This document shows, one piece after another, positions 15,913 through 23,416 of a stretch of DNA of 34,188 nt (position 1 is its first letter; each line of letters starts with the position of its first letter). The position numbers were made by a program, and so were the translations under genes. Source of the stretch: Chloroflexota bacterium (lineage in GTDB: Bacteria; Chloroflexota; Dehalococcoidia; JACPQF01); contig JACPQF010000157.1 in the NCBI GenBank assembly GCA_016190625.1, forward strand, positions 1 through 34,188, in the 5' to 3' direction. The notes under the pieces were generated by a model. That model ran no database searches, was not told the DNA's origin, and worked only from the letters and a program-made list of their open reading frames with translations.

Positions 15913-16225
15913 CGCGATTCATCCAGATTGTTGGGGCACAGTTGCAAGTTCCATGCCGTCACAGACACCCGTGAGGCATCGTTCAATAACGGCGTTGCAG
16001 TTGAAGGACAAATCGGCGATGGTGCTTCTTCAGGAGTAGGGGCGTCCTTCGGCGGAAGGACGCCCCTACGGTGACTGTAACTACCACCTATGCCTTTCCT
16101 AAACCGTGCCATGAGGTAGAGCGTGCTGGTATGGGAATTGCCAGTGTGACAGGGAGGGTTGGATGAGGAAACGACGCATCCACCAATTCAGCAAAACCAG
16201 ACACTCGTTTTTGAGGAAAGTCCGA
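15913..16225. other. Divergent intergenic stretch with palindrome
   Basis: No gene is recognised. It holds a perfect GTAGGGGCGTCCTTC hairpin at 16036-16069 and the 5' leader of the cupredoxin-like gene. Confidence 0.5.
16036..16069. repeat. GTAGGGGCGTCCTTC hairpin
   Basis: Two perfect 15-base arms around the loop GGCG. Its stem is the same as the inner 15 pairs of the rpsU terminator at 9205, but no T tract follows. Confidence 0.9.
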
Positions 16226-16510
16226 ATGAGGGAAATTGAGATAACACTCACCGACTCCGAGATAAAGCCAAAAGAGATACGAATCCATGCCAACGAGCCC
16301 GTTAGGCTGCTGGTGATCAACTTTGGCAGTGTGGAACACCAGTTCGCCGTAGAGGGAGGGTCGTGCGGGATCGAGATAGATTGCCTGAAACCGGGCCAGA
16401 CCAGGTCCCTGGAGCATGTTTTCGACGAGCCGGGCTACTTCAAAACCGCCTGTGCCGACGGCCAAGACAACGGCCACGACCTATGTGGCAGACTGGTAGT
16501 CGAATCCTAG
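16226..16510 (+). CDS. Cupredoxin-like small protein
   Basis: 94 aa. The start is the ATG at 16226, behind GAGGAAAG. The pattern EIKPKEIRIHANEPVRLLVI, GSVEHQFAVEG, LKPGQTRSLEHVFDEPGYFK, then TACADGQDNGHDLCGRLVV is that of a single cupredoxin domain. His in VEHQF and the Cys/His cluster near the C-terminus are possible copper ligands. The usual Met ligand is not obvious and there is no signal peptide, so the location would be cytoplasmic, which is unusual for a copper protein. Metal binding is inferred. Flanked by unrelated genes. Confidence 0.7.
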   Translation: MREIEITLTDSEIKPKEIRIHANEPVRLLVINFGSVEHQFAVEGGSCGIEIDCLKPGQTRSLEHVFDEPGYFKTACADGQDNGHDLCGRLVVES

Positions 16511-16900
16511 GTCAATCCGAATTCGCATCTCGAAGACTCAAACGGTGAGGCGTTTTGGTCAGGCGCGCGCGAGACGTCGACAATCTGGGACATGCCGTTG
16601 CGAACCCCTATTATCTCCTGCTCGACCAGAGACTTGACCGGGTCATACTCCACCTCCTAACCGCCTGTGATACCATAACGCCTAGCCATTGGTCGATAGC
16701 AAGCTATTTTGCCCGAAGAGATGCTTCCCCCGCTGGGTGAACGCTGGTGCATCCTAGAGCATCCTCCGGACTTGCTCCCACAGGCACCCCATGCTATAAT
16801 TTGCCTAACTGCGAATATGGGATATTGTCCCTTTCTGCTTCAGGGCGCCGCGGGGGTGGAGCTGCCTTGGGGCAAACCCAGAGAAAGGAGAATCAACTGC
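16511..16900. other. Intergenic stretch upstream of rpsF
   Basis: No gene is supported. The stretch ends with the rpsF promoter (16772-16800) and a leader of about 95 bases containing a G-rich tract (GCGGGGGTGGAGC). No tRNA is seen. Confidence 0.5.
16772..16800 (+). promoter_or_regulatory. Promoter of the rpsF-ssb-rpsR operon
   Basis: TTGCTC, 17 bases, TATAAT, with a perfect -10 box. It gives a leader of about 95 bases before the TTG start of rpsF, where an S6:S18 binding site could sit. I could not identify that site. Confidence 0.75.
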
Positions 16901-17188
16901 TTGCGCGACTATGAGGTAGTCATTATTGTCAGCCCTCAAGTTGAAGAAGAGAGGGTTGGCAGCGTCGTCGACCGGGTGACAGGCTGGATCACCGGTCGAG
17001 GGGGAACCATCGACAAGGTCGAGCCCTGGGGCAGGAAAAGGCTGGCCTACACCATCAAGGATTTCCGAGAGGGAAGTTACTTTCTCATCCGGACCAAGAT
17101 GGAACCCGCTCAGGTCGACGAACTCGAGAGCAACTTGCGCCTATCTGAGGACGTCATCAGACATCTGGTGGTTCGCGCAGAAGGCTAG
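16901..17188 (+). CDS. rpsF: Small ribosomal subunit protein bS6
   Basis: 95 aa. The TTG start at 16901 is ten bases after AAAGGAG and gives the family N-terminus LRDYEVVIIVSPQVEEERV. Further hallmarks are IDKVEPWGRKRLAYTIKDFR, EGSYFLIRTKM and RLSEDVIRHLVVRAEG. bS6 pairs with bS18 on the 30S platform. First gene of the conserved rpsF-ssb-rpsR order. A longer upstream frame is not needed. Confidence 0.96.
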   Translation: MRDYEVVIIVSPQVEEERVGSVVDRVTGWITGRGGTIDKVEPWGRKRLAYTIKDFREGSYFLIRTKMEPAQVDELESNLRLSEDVIRHLVVRAEG

Positions 17189-17287
17189 GGCAGGCGGGTG
17201 CGCCATCCCAAGGGTTTCTTTGGGCGGTGGCCTCCCCCGTCGGTTGCGTTATCGGTCGTTGTTTAGTTGTAGAAGGAGAGCTGTGAG

Positions 17288-17683
17288 ATGGCGGGATTGA
17301 ACAAGATGATGATCATTGGCAACTTGGGGAGCGATCCGGAGATGCGGTTTACCGCTAACGGGACGCCCGTGGCCTCGTTTCGCGTTGCCGTCAACCTGTC
17401 GTATCAGGGGCAGGATGGCGAGCGCAAGGAGGAGACCGAGTGGTTTAGGGTCGTGGCCTGGCGGAAGCTGGCCGAGACCTGCACTCAGTTTCTGACGAAA
17501 GGAAGCAAGGCTTACGTCGAGGGCAGGCTGCGAACCCAAACCTGGGACGGCGCCGATGGTCAGAAGAGATTCACGCTAGAGATAATCGCCGACAAGGTTC
17601 TCTTCCTCGACCGGGCTAAGGCCAGCGCCACCCTGCCCGGAAGCAGCGACGGCGACCTCGAGCCGGACGAATTGCCATTCTAA
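17288..17683 (+). CDS. ssb: Single-stranded DNA-binding protein
   Basis: 131 aa. The OB fold starts MAGLNKMMIIGNLGSDPEMR, with TEWFRVVAWRKLAETC and AYVEGRLRTQTWDG. The acidic C-terminal tip ends DELPF, the partner-docking tail of bacterial SSB. It coats single-stranded DNA in replication and repair. The linker is short, giving a protein of below-average length. AAGGAG precedes the ATG. Second gene of the ribosomal operon, 99 bases after rpsF. Confidence 0.97.
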   Translation: MAGLNKMMIIGNLGSDPEMRFTANGTPVASFRVAVNLSYQGQDGERKEETEWFRVVAWRKLAETCTQFLTKGSKAYVEGRLRTQTWDGADGQKRFTLEIIADKVLFLDRAKASATLPGSSDGDLEPDELPF

Positions 17684-17699
17684 CGTTGGTGCTTAGCCG

Positions 17700-17722
17700 T
17701 TCATCCTTCTTAGGAGGATGAA
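17700..17722. repeat. Hairpin between ssb and rpsR
   Basis: TTCATCCT and AGGATGAA flank a seven-base loop. It has no T tract, so it may modulate rpsR expression or mRNA stability rather than terminate. Confidence 0.5.
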
Positions 17723-17755
17723 CCATTTGCGAGAAAGCAGGAACTGGAGGAAGAT

Positions 17756-18106
17756 TTGACACAGGAAGCTACAAGATCTGTAGGGCCAGCCGGAGGAGCT
17801 GGCGGTAGACCGCCAGGAGGACCGCGGCCAAGAAGACACGGCGACGGGAAACCCCGGTACGCCCCAAGGCGCAAGGTTTGCACCTTTTGCGTCGATAAGG
17901 TGAAGGTTATCGATTACAAGGACGTAGCGAGGCTACGTCGTTTTCTCTCGGATCGGGGGAAGATCGAGCCGCGGCGCAAGACAGGGACCTGCGCCCGGCA
18001 CCAGCGCGTCCTAACCATCGCCCTCAAGAGGGCCCGCCATATCGCTTTGCTGCCCTACACCGCCGAACACATCAGGATCAGCGGCGGGGCGGGCGCCCGG
18101 AGCTAG
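17756..18106 (+). CDS. rpsR: Small ribosomal subunit protein bS18, extended N-terminus
   Basis: 116 aa with a TTG start shortly after CTGGAGGAAGA. The conserved core is [60 protein letters not shown] and PYT. The CxxC plus Cys/His pattern fits a zinc-binding form. Before the core lies a Gly/Pro/Arg-rich extension of about 40 residues ([20 protein letters not shown]), longer than in most bS18. Third gene of the operon, binding 16S rRNA with bS6. Confidence 0.96.
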   Translation: MTQEATRSVGPAGGAGGRPPGGPRPRRHGDGKPRYAPRRKVCTFCVDKVKVIDYKDVARLRRFLSDRGKIEPRRKTGTCARHQRVLTIALKRARHIALLPYTAEHIRISGGAGARS

Positions 18107-18189
18107 AGACTTATCGTTAAGAACAGGGGGCAGAGTGGGAGGAACAGCGTCCACTCGTGCCCTTTTTGTTGCTAGAAGGAAGGCCAACG

Positions 18190-19305
18190 GTGCCAAAGAA
18201 GTCGAGAGCGCAGGTTATAAGAACGCCGACCAAACGTCAGTTGACCCGCTGGGAAAGGGAGCGGCGGATCAAGCGCGCTTTCATTATCGGCGTGGCGTTC
18301 GTCGTGGCTCTCGTCGTCGTCATTCCCGCTTACGGTTACTACAAGGAGGTCATCGCCAAGGGACTGGAGCCCATAGCCAAGGTGAACGACAAATCGTTCA
18401 CTCTCGACGCCTACGCCCGGCACCTCAGCCTCCGCGAGTATCAATTGGATGCCGTCACGAGCAGCTTCAGTCAGCAATCGGGCAACGATTCCAATGCCAA
18501 TGCGCTGATCCAGCAGTTGCGTCTCCAGCGCGCTTCCTTGCCTTCGACTGTAGTAACCGATTGGGTAAATGGCGAGGTGATCTCTTTGGCCGCTCCGAGA
18601 ATGGGCGTTGCCGTGTCGGACGCCGACGTCCAGCAGGAGTTGAAGCGGCAGTTGCTCGGTGATCCCAAAGCGGACGAGCCGGTGGATGAGGCCAAGCGAG
18701 ATGCCGACGCCAAGGAGCAGCTCAAGCGTCTCGGCGAGGTTACCGGTATTTCCACCGACGAGTATCGACGTCTCGTCCAAATCGGCTTGCTCCAGGACAG
18801 GGTGGAGAATCAGATCAGAGACCAGGTGCTTACCACGACTGTCCAGGCGAGGGTTCAGGCCATTCTGACGAGCGGCGAAGAAGAAGCCAAGAAAGCTTAC
18901 CAGCGCCTTCAAGATGGGGAGGACTTCGCCAAAGTGGCTCAAGAGGTTACCGTTGACACCCAATCCAAGGAAAAAGGTGGCGAGCTAGGCTGGGTGCCAA
19001 AGGGGCTCCTCTCCGACGAGTTCGACAAGGCGGTCTTTGGCCTGAGCCCCGGCCAGACCAGCGAGCCTTTCAGTACCCCCGAGGGCTACTACATCGTGAA
19101 GCTGCTCGAGCGCGACGAAGCGCGCCCCATTGAGGCTTCCATTCTCGACCAGGTGAAGGCAAAGGCCATCACGCAGTGGCTGAACGAGGAGAAGGGGAAG
19201 CAGAAGGTGCTGTACTACATCTCCTCCGACAAGCAGCTCTGGGCCCAGGACAAGGTAGACAGGGAGAGAGCCCAGCAGCTAAAGAGGGTGCAGCAACCCA
19301 GATAG
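18190..19305 (+). CDS. Membrane-anchored PpiC-type peptidyl-prolyl isomerase / foldase
   Basis: 371 aa from the GTG at 18190, which follows GAAGGAAGG; an earlier TTG is possible. A positively charged N-terminus precedes one transmembrane segment (AFIIGVAFVVALVVVIPAYG). A SurA/PrsA-like N-domain (VNDKSFTLDAYARHLSLRE) follows. The parvulin PpiC domain reads FAKVAQEVTVDTQSKEKGGE, LGWVPKG, EFDKAVFGLSPGQTSEPFST and YYIVKLLERDEARP. It should catalyse prolyl isomerisation and folding of exported proteins on the outer face. It lies 84 bases after rpsR and may be read through from that operon. Confidence 0.92.
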   Translation: MPKKSRAQVIRTPTKRQLTRWERERRIKRAFIIGVAFVVALVVVIPAYGYYKEVIAKGLEPIAKVNDKSFTLDAYARHLSLREYQLDAVTSSFSQQSGNDSNANALIQQLRLQRASLPSTVVTDWVNGEVISLAAPRMGVAVSDADVQQELKRQLLGDPKADEPVDEAKRDADAKEQLKRLGEVTGISTDEYRRLVQIGLLQDRVENQIRDQVLTTTVQARVQAILTSGEEEAKKAYQRLQDGEDFAKVAQEVTVDTQSKEKGGELGWVPKGLLSDEFDKAVFGLSPGQTSEPFSTPEGYYIVKLLERDEARPIEASILDQVKAKAITQWLNEEKGKQKVLYYISSDKQLWAQDKVDRERAQQLKRVQQPR

Positions 19306-19328
19306 GGCGGCCTGCTGGTTAGGCCGCC
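19306..19328. terminator. Candidate terminator hairpin between convergent genes
   Basis: GGCGGCCT and AGGCCGCC flank a seven-base loop just after the ppiC-type stop, overlapping the last codons of the convergent XRE gene. The T tract is poor, so efficiency is doubtful. Confidence 0.4.
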
Positions 19329-19645
19329 TTGTGGGGATGGCGCGCTCGTGCTTGCAGGGGTTCCAGCGCGGTGATGGTGAAGTCGATATCGAGGACCCGC
19401 GCCAGCTTCTGAAGGGTGCTCAAGGTCGGCCAGCTTCTACCGTTCTCCAGCCGCGCGACTGCGGCCTGCGATGTCCCCATTTTTTCGGCGAGCTGCTTTT
19501 GCGTCAATCCCAAGGCGAGCCTGGCGCCGATCAAGGCTTTTCTGAACTCAAACTGAGGGCGCAGTCTTTCTCGTTCGGCGCGAAAACCCGGATCGCTGGC
19601 TTCCATCTCAGCGACGTATCGCCCGAGATCGTCATCGTGGTTCAT
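19319..19645 (-). CDS. XRE-family antitoxin (HigA-like)
   Basis: 108 aa. The helix-turn-helix is RKALIGARLALGLTQKQLAE followed by KMGTSQAAVARLENGRSWPT, at about residues 35-75. An N-terminal helical arm (DPGFRAERERLRPQFEF) is typical of antitoxins paired with HigB/RelE toxins. The ATG overlaps the stop of the truncated upstream toxin ORF (ATGA), so translation is coupled. It probably represses its own promoter at 19801-19829. Confidence 0.88.
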   Translation of the reverse strand: MNHDDDLGRYVAEMEASDPGFRAERERLRPQFEFRKALIGARLALGLTQKQLAEKMGTSQAAVARLENGRSWPTLSTLQKLARVLDIDFTITALEPLQARARHPHKAA

Positions 19646-19794
19646 GCGTCCACCCTTTCTGGCCCGTAGGTCGCAAGCAGTTGGAGGTCGAATGTCACTT
19701 TCGCTCTTTCACGAAAGTCCAGCCCGCTCAAGTATTCCTCGACCGGAGACCTTCCAGATGCCGTTCGGTAGAAAACCAATTGCCAGACGGCCAT
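19642..19794 (-). pseudogene. Truncated HigB/RelE-like toxin (50 aa)
   Basis: The ORF reads MAVWQLVFYRTASGRSPVEE, YLSGLDFRERAKVTFDLQLL, ATYGPERVDA and stops. This matches the N-terminal half of phage-Gp49/HigB-type toxins (FYxTxSGRSPVEEFL...). The usual C-terminal half with the WELR and Y/F-R-x-x-Y-type RNase residues is absent. Its TGA overlaps the antitoxin ATG, so the normal toxin-antitoxin arrangement is kept although the toxin lost about half its length. It is likely inactive as an RNase but may still bind the antitoxin. Confidence 0.75.
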
Positions 19795-19800
19795 GTCCGA

Positions 19801-19829
19801 ATTATACCAGGCGCGATATGTTCTGTCAC
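19801..19829 (-). promoter_or_regulatory. Promoter of the HigBA-like module, leaderless
   Basis: On the minus strand GTGACA, 17 bases, TATAAT. The -10 ends six bases before the ATG at 19794, so the mRNA should start at or within the start codon (leaderless). The antitoxin is the expected repressor. Confidence 0.75.
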
Positions 19830-19997
19830 CCCCAGCTGCATAGCCTGTCTGGCGGGTAGGGGCGAACTGGTCGGCATCAGCGTTCAGCTCCAGTACCAGG
19901 CCGGGGTTCCGCGCCGATACAGTAGGTGGTAACCGAATCCAGCATCAAGGCGGCCAAGCTCCAATTACAGGCGTCTTAACAAATTCTATTCTCCGGC

Positions 19998-21512
19998 ATG
20001 ACTCTTGCATCCGCCCTGATGGTTGCGATGCGAAGAAGAACTATCGTCCTGATCCTGTTGGCCGTGGCGGCCATTTGGGGGGGAATCGCCTACTTCCATC
20101 CCTTCCTGAACCCCGTGCACGTCGACGCGACCCGCGTGGAGCGGAGCTCCCTCTTCCCAACCGTCAAAGGGACGGGGCAGGTAACGCCCAAGGGCCAGGT
20201 GCCAGTTCAGGCCCCTGCCGCCGCCAGGGTGATCGCCATAACCGTCAGCCTCGGACAGGAGGTGAAGAAAGGGGAGGAGCTCGCCACCGTCGAGTTCCTA
20301 GCCGCCGGGCCGCCAGCTCCCTCTTCTCCCGCCGCGACAACGACGCCCGGCCCACCCAGGGCGTCTTCATCACCTTCTGCCCCGCCGCCGACCTCGACGC
20401 CCACGCCGCGACCGGAGAGCACCGTTTCGCCCGCGGCGGTTCCGCCGAGACAGGCGACCACGACCCCTGCAGCGCCATCGGCGACGTCGACCACGCCGGC
20501 CAGCCCGCCGCCAGCGCCGACCGCTCCTCCGGCTACAGCCGCGCCAACTCAGGCCGGGCCATCGCCTATGCCGACTTCCCCGTCTACCCAAGTAGCGCCG
20601 GCGCCTTCGCCTTCGGCCACCCAGCCCGCGCCGACACCGCCGGCTCAAGCGACGCCTTCGTCCACTCCACCTGGGCCGGCAGGGCCATCGCCAACACCGT
20701 CACCGGCGACGCCCGCCCCAAGCTCCTACACCGTGCAGCCGGGTGATACCCTCAGCGAAATCGCCCGACGAAACGGGGCGACGGTGGAGGAGATCGCCCG
20801 CACCAACGGCATCGCCAATCCCGACCTCATCTTTCCGGGCCAGCAATTGAGCATTCCCCAGCACCGCCCGCCTCAGGGGGGAATTCCGATCGCGCCACCC
20901 CTCGTCGGCAGCAGGGCTGCATCGGCCATCGCCAGCCCCATCGACGGGCAGGTAGTTGGCATCGAGGCCAAAGCAGGCCAGACGGTGGCGGCATCGGCAA
21001 CTCTCGCCACGCTGGCCGATACGAGCGCGGTCTTCCTCGAGATGGTAGTCAGTCAGGAGAACCGGCGCGACCTTGCCAAAGGGCAAACCGCCCAGATCAT
21101 CTTCGACGCCCTGCCCCGGGAGACCGTGCGGGGAAAGGTGGAGGAGATCGGGACAGCGCCGGTCACCGCCACGTCAGGCGTGTCCGGCTACCCGGTTAAG
21201 TTAACGCTGGAGATCCCGCCAAAAGGTCTGCGGCTGGGAATGGCCGGACAAGCCGAGATCGTGACCAAGCAGCTCGCCAACGTGTTGTTCGTTCCCCGCC
21301 GCTCGGTCGTGCAGCAAAGCGGCGAGGCCTACGTTTTCGTGGTGGAGGACGATCAGGTCAATAAGACCGCCGTCACTCTCGGCCAGCAAACCCGGGACTA
21401 TTACGAGGTCAAGTCCGGCCTGAGCGAAGGGCAGACCGTCGTGGCAAGCAACGTCGACGAAATGTACGACGGCCTCCGCGTCGCCGTCGACAACATCCTC
21501 GGCCCCAAGTAA
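19998..21512 (+). CDS. HlyD/RND-type membrane-fusion adaptor with an inserted LysM domain
   Basis: 504 aa. An N-terminal transmembrane anchor (TIVLILLAVAAIWGGIAYF) is followed by a lipoyl half-motif (VPVQAPAAARVIAITVSLGQ, EVKKGEELATVE). In place of the usual coiled-coil hairpin there is a Pro/Ser/Thr-rich tract of about 135 residues and one complete LysM domain (YTVQPGDTLSEIARRNGATV to GQQLSIP, about 244-288). Then come the second lipoyl half-motif (AIASPIDGQVVGIEAKAGQT), a beta-barrel (AQIIFDALPRETVRGKVEEI) and a membrane-proximal domain (VLFVPRRSVVQQSGEAYVFV). LysM binds peptidoglycan, so the adaptor may be tethered to the wall. No transporter gene follows. Start uncertain; the ATG at 20028 is also possible. 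Confidence 0.88.
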   Translation: MTLASALMVAMRRRTIVLILLAVAAIWGGIAYFHPFLNPVHVDATRVERSSLFPTVKGTGQVTPKGQVPVQAPAAARVIAITVSLGQEVKKGEELATVEFLAAGPPAPSSPAATTTPGPPRASSSPSAPPPTSTPTPRPESTVSPAAVPPRQATTTPAAPSATSTTPASPPPAPTAPPATAAPTQAGPSPMPTSPSTQVAPAPSPSATQPAPTPPAQATPSSTPPGPAGPSPTPSPATPAPSSYTVQPGDTLSEIARRNGATVEEIARTNGIANPDLIFPGQQLSIPQHRPPQGGIPIAPPLVGSRAASAIASPIDGQVVGIEAKAGQTVAASATLATLADTSAVFLEMVVSQENRRDLAKGQTAQIIFDALPRETVRGKVEEIGTAPVTATSGVSGYPVKLTLEIPPKGLRLGMAGQAEIVTKQLANVLFVPRRSVVQQSGEAYVFVVEDDQVNKTAVTLGQQTRDYYEVKSGLSEGQTVVASNVDEMYDGLRVAVDNILGPK

Positions 21513-21786
21513 TGTTCACCGCGGGGTAAGGGTAGCACCTAGGCTGCATGGACTGAAAGTGCACAAAGTTCTCTTCCGTTCTTTCCCCGGTACTGTGCCT
21601 TTGTGGTTACCGTCCCTTCTCACCCAGCGTCTTACCGTGCCAGTAAGCCACCGTAACCCGCCTTTGTGACTCGATGCCGTGCTGATCGTGCCCACGTTTC
21701 GGCAGCTTCGTCGGCCTCTCGTGCTTCACCGGACCAGCTCAGCAGCGTGCACTAATCGCACCCCCTCCAACCACAAGCCGCAACCC
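21513..21786. other. Intergenic stretch, possibly structured RNA on the minus strand
   Basis: No ORF is supported. Read on the minus strand, it is purine-rich with GGTGAAG, CCGAAACG, GGTAACC and GGGGAAAG strings and CACAAAG...CTTTGTG complementarity. It begins near GGGGGTGCGATTAGTGCAC, which is reminiscent of a group II intron 5' end. No intron reverse transcriptase follows, so at most this would be a fragment. Confidence 0.2.
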
Positions 21787-22221
21787 CTAGAAAGTCACGC
21801 AGTTCCCCTCGTCGATGGCTTTGTTTGCCAGGGCGTCCGCGGTGCGGTTTTGCTCCCGTGGCACGTGGAGGATCTGGTAGCGGCGAAACCGGCGCAGGAG
21901 ATTCGTGGCTGCTTCAAAGAGAGGTCTAAGGTCGGCGCTCTTCACGGCGTATCGTCCGGTCAACTGCCGCACTATCAGCTCTGAGTCGGACCGCACGATA
22001 ACCTCGTCGGCCCCCAACCTGAGAGCCGCCTGCAGGCCCTCGATCATGGCGAGATACTCTGCCCGGTTGTTCGTCGCCTGGCCTATCGCCTTGGCCAGGC
22101 TGTCGACCAGGTTGCCGCTGGAATCGAAGATGGCAGCGCCAATTCCCGCCGGGCCGGGGTTTCCCCTTGCCGCACCATCGGTATGGACTACCAGCCGGCG
22201 ATTGTCGGAAGAAGCTTTCAT
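21787..22221 (-). CDS. Ribonuclease HI-like protein
   Basis: 144 aa from the ATG at 22221. RNase H fold with the acidic residues of TDGAARGNPGPAGIGAAIF, the Glu of NNRAEYLAMIEGLQAAL, the Asp of VRSDSELIVRQLTGRY, and the Asp of NRTADALANKA. These should bind Mg2+ and cut RNA in RNA-DNA hybrids. It lacks the basic protrusion of E. coli RnhA, as is common in short RNase HI homologues. The start follows the stop of the zinc-ribbon gene by seven bases, so the two form an operon. Confidence 0.9.
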   Translation of the reverse strand: MKASSDNRRLVVHTDGAARGNPGPAGIGAAIFDSSGNLVDSLAKAIGQATNNRAEYLAMIEGLQAALRLGADEVIVRSDSELIVRQLTGRYAVKSADLRPLFEAATNLLRRFRRYQILHVPREQNRTADALANKAIDEGNCVTF

Positions 22222-22228
22222 GTTCCCA

Positions 22229-22933
22229 TCACCCCACCACGAGGATGCGGCCGCAACTGCTGCAGCGAGCAGGGGCGACACTAACGCGCACGCGCTGGAT
22301 CTCGTTCATCGACAGGCTGATGCGACAGCCCTGACACATGCCTCTCTCCACTCGGGCCACCGCCCGGCCTCTCCTGGTTTCCCGAAGCTCGGCGTAGAGG
22401 TCGAGATCAGCCTGAGGAATCAGCCTAACCAGAGCCCTTTTCCTTTCTTCTGCAGCCTGAATGTCCGCTTTCAGACGCGTCTGCTCGCCCTGAAGCCTCT
22501 GCTGGTCCTCTCGCCAAGCGGCTTCGACCCTAGCCAGGTCCGCTTGCATCCGCTCGAGCCCTGGCAGGCTATCGTCGAGCTCCGCCATTAATTCGAGCTG
22601 TTGATCCTCTGCCTTTCGCCGTCTATCCTTTAGGCCTTCGACCTCATGCTGCAAGCCGGTAAGTTCTTTCGGGTTTTTCACCCGCCCGCTATACAGCTTT
22701 TCTTCGAGGGGAGCGATCTTCGACCCGAGATCCTCGGTTTCCCATTCGAGAGATCGCAGGTCGCTTTCGAGCCGCCGCCGCCTTTCCGTTTCCCCAAGCA
22801 CCGTGTCGCGAGCGTCGGTCAGCTCCTCGGTCTCGCCCAACTGGCTTTCCACCCTAGCCAGGGTCTCTGACTGGGAGTCGATCTCCGAGTCCAGTTGCTG
22901 CAACTCGAAAAGCTTCTGTGCCCTTATGCTCAT
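22229..22933 (-). CDS. Coiled-coil C4 zinc-ribbon protein (CT398-like)
   Basis: 234 aa. Long N-terminal coiled coil (FELQQLDSEIDSQSETLARV onward to about residue 170), then a C-terminal zinc ribbon with CQGCRISLS and CSSCGRILVV. This layout is that of the conserved zf-RING_7/CT398 family, whose role is undefined though nucleic-acid contact is assumed. It is cotranscribed with the RNase HI-like gene, a pairing that supports a role in RNA/DNA metabolism. Promoter at 22976-23005. Confidence 0.88.
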   Translation of the reverse strand: MSIRAQKLFELQQLDSEIDSQSETLARVESQLGETEELTDARDTVLGETERRRRLESDLRSLEWETEDLGSKIAPLEEKLYSGRVKNPKELTGLQHEVEGLKDRRRKAEDQQLELMAELDDSLPGLERMQADLARVEAAWREDQQRLQGEQTRLKADIQAAEERKRALVRLIPQADLDLYAELRETRRGRAVARVERGMCQGCRISLSMNEIQRVRVSVAPARCSSCGRILVVG

Positions 22934-22975
22934 TTGTCATCACCTGGCGTCTACATAGGTTCGACTTGCTGTCGT

Positions 22976-23005
22976 ATGATAGCCGCCAGGGCCTGCCGGC
23001 GTCAA
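22976..23005 (-). promoter_or_regulatory. Promoter of the zinc-ribbon/RNase HI operon
   Basis: On the minus strand TTGACG, 18 bases, TATCAT, about 45 bases before the ATG. It is divergent from the riboswitch promoter, 30 bases away. Confidence 0.7.
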
Positions 23006-23036
23006 GCCCAGTCCATTGAAAGTCGCCGTAGAGCTG

Positions 23037-23065
23037 TTGACCTCTAGTTGAGATTGTGCTAGCAT
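23037..23065 (+). promoter_or_regulatory. Promoter of the cobalamin riboswitch transcript
   Basis: TTGACC, 17 bases, TAGCAT, placing the RNA start near 23072, just upstream of the aptamer. Confidence 0.7.
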
Positions 23066-23071
23066 AACGCT

Positions 23072-23285
23072 GGAAACAGAATAGTCCTGGGTGCCCTTCG
23101 CGGGGAGAATAGGGAAGCCGGTGAGATTCCGGCGCACGCCCGGTACTGTGAGTGGGGAGCGAGCCCGCAGGATACGTCACTGTCCTTTCGCAAGAAAGGA
23201 CGGGAAGGCGCGGGTGAGCGGCGATCCACGAGCCAGGAGACCTGCCTAGGTCTGGCGACGATGCGCCGACGGTCTAAGCGCGAGC
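23072..23285 (+). ncRNA. Cobalamin (B12) riboswitch
   Basis: The aptamer hallmarks appear in order: GGTGCC near 23090, AATAGGGAAGCCGGTGAGAT, a GCACGCCCGGTACTGTGAG stretch, GTCACTGTCC, GGGAAGGCGCGGG, and the B12 box AGCCAGGAGACCTGCC near 23231-23246. It binds adenosyl- or another cobalamin and controls the downstream gene. A terminator follows at 23316, so the design is an OFF switch by premature termination. Exact ends are approximate. Confidence 0.95.
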
Positions 23286-23315
23286 CCCCTGTTTCCCCAT
23301 ATGATTTTCCCATGG

Positions 23316-23345
23316 CTCCGACTGGTCGTCCGTCGGAGTTTTTTT
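23316..23345 (+). terminator. Riboswitch expression-platform terminator
   Basis: CTCCGAC and GTCGGAG flank a nine-base loop and are followed by seven T residues. It lies between the aptamer and the amidohydrolase ATG, as expected for ligand-dependent attenuation. Confidence 0.92.
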
Positions 23346-23416
23346 GTCGTCGCCAGTTAACGTCTTCGGCGAGCTCGAACGGGCAGTTGAGCAAATAACA
23401 GAAGGGGGAGAATCGA

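Noticed and set aside
16801-16900. S6:S18-binding leader element before rpsF
   Set aside because: The leader is long and G-rich, but the conserved bulged CCG hairpin could not be identified with confidence.
20075-20746. 223-aa ORF in another frame of the adaptor gene
   Set aside because: Shadow frame kept open by the Pro/Ser/Thr-rich coding bias; no domain, while the other frame has lipoyl and LysM motifs.
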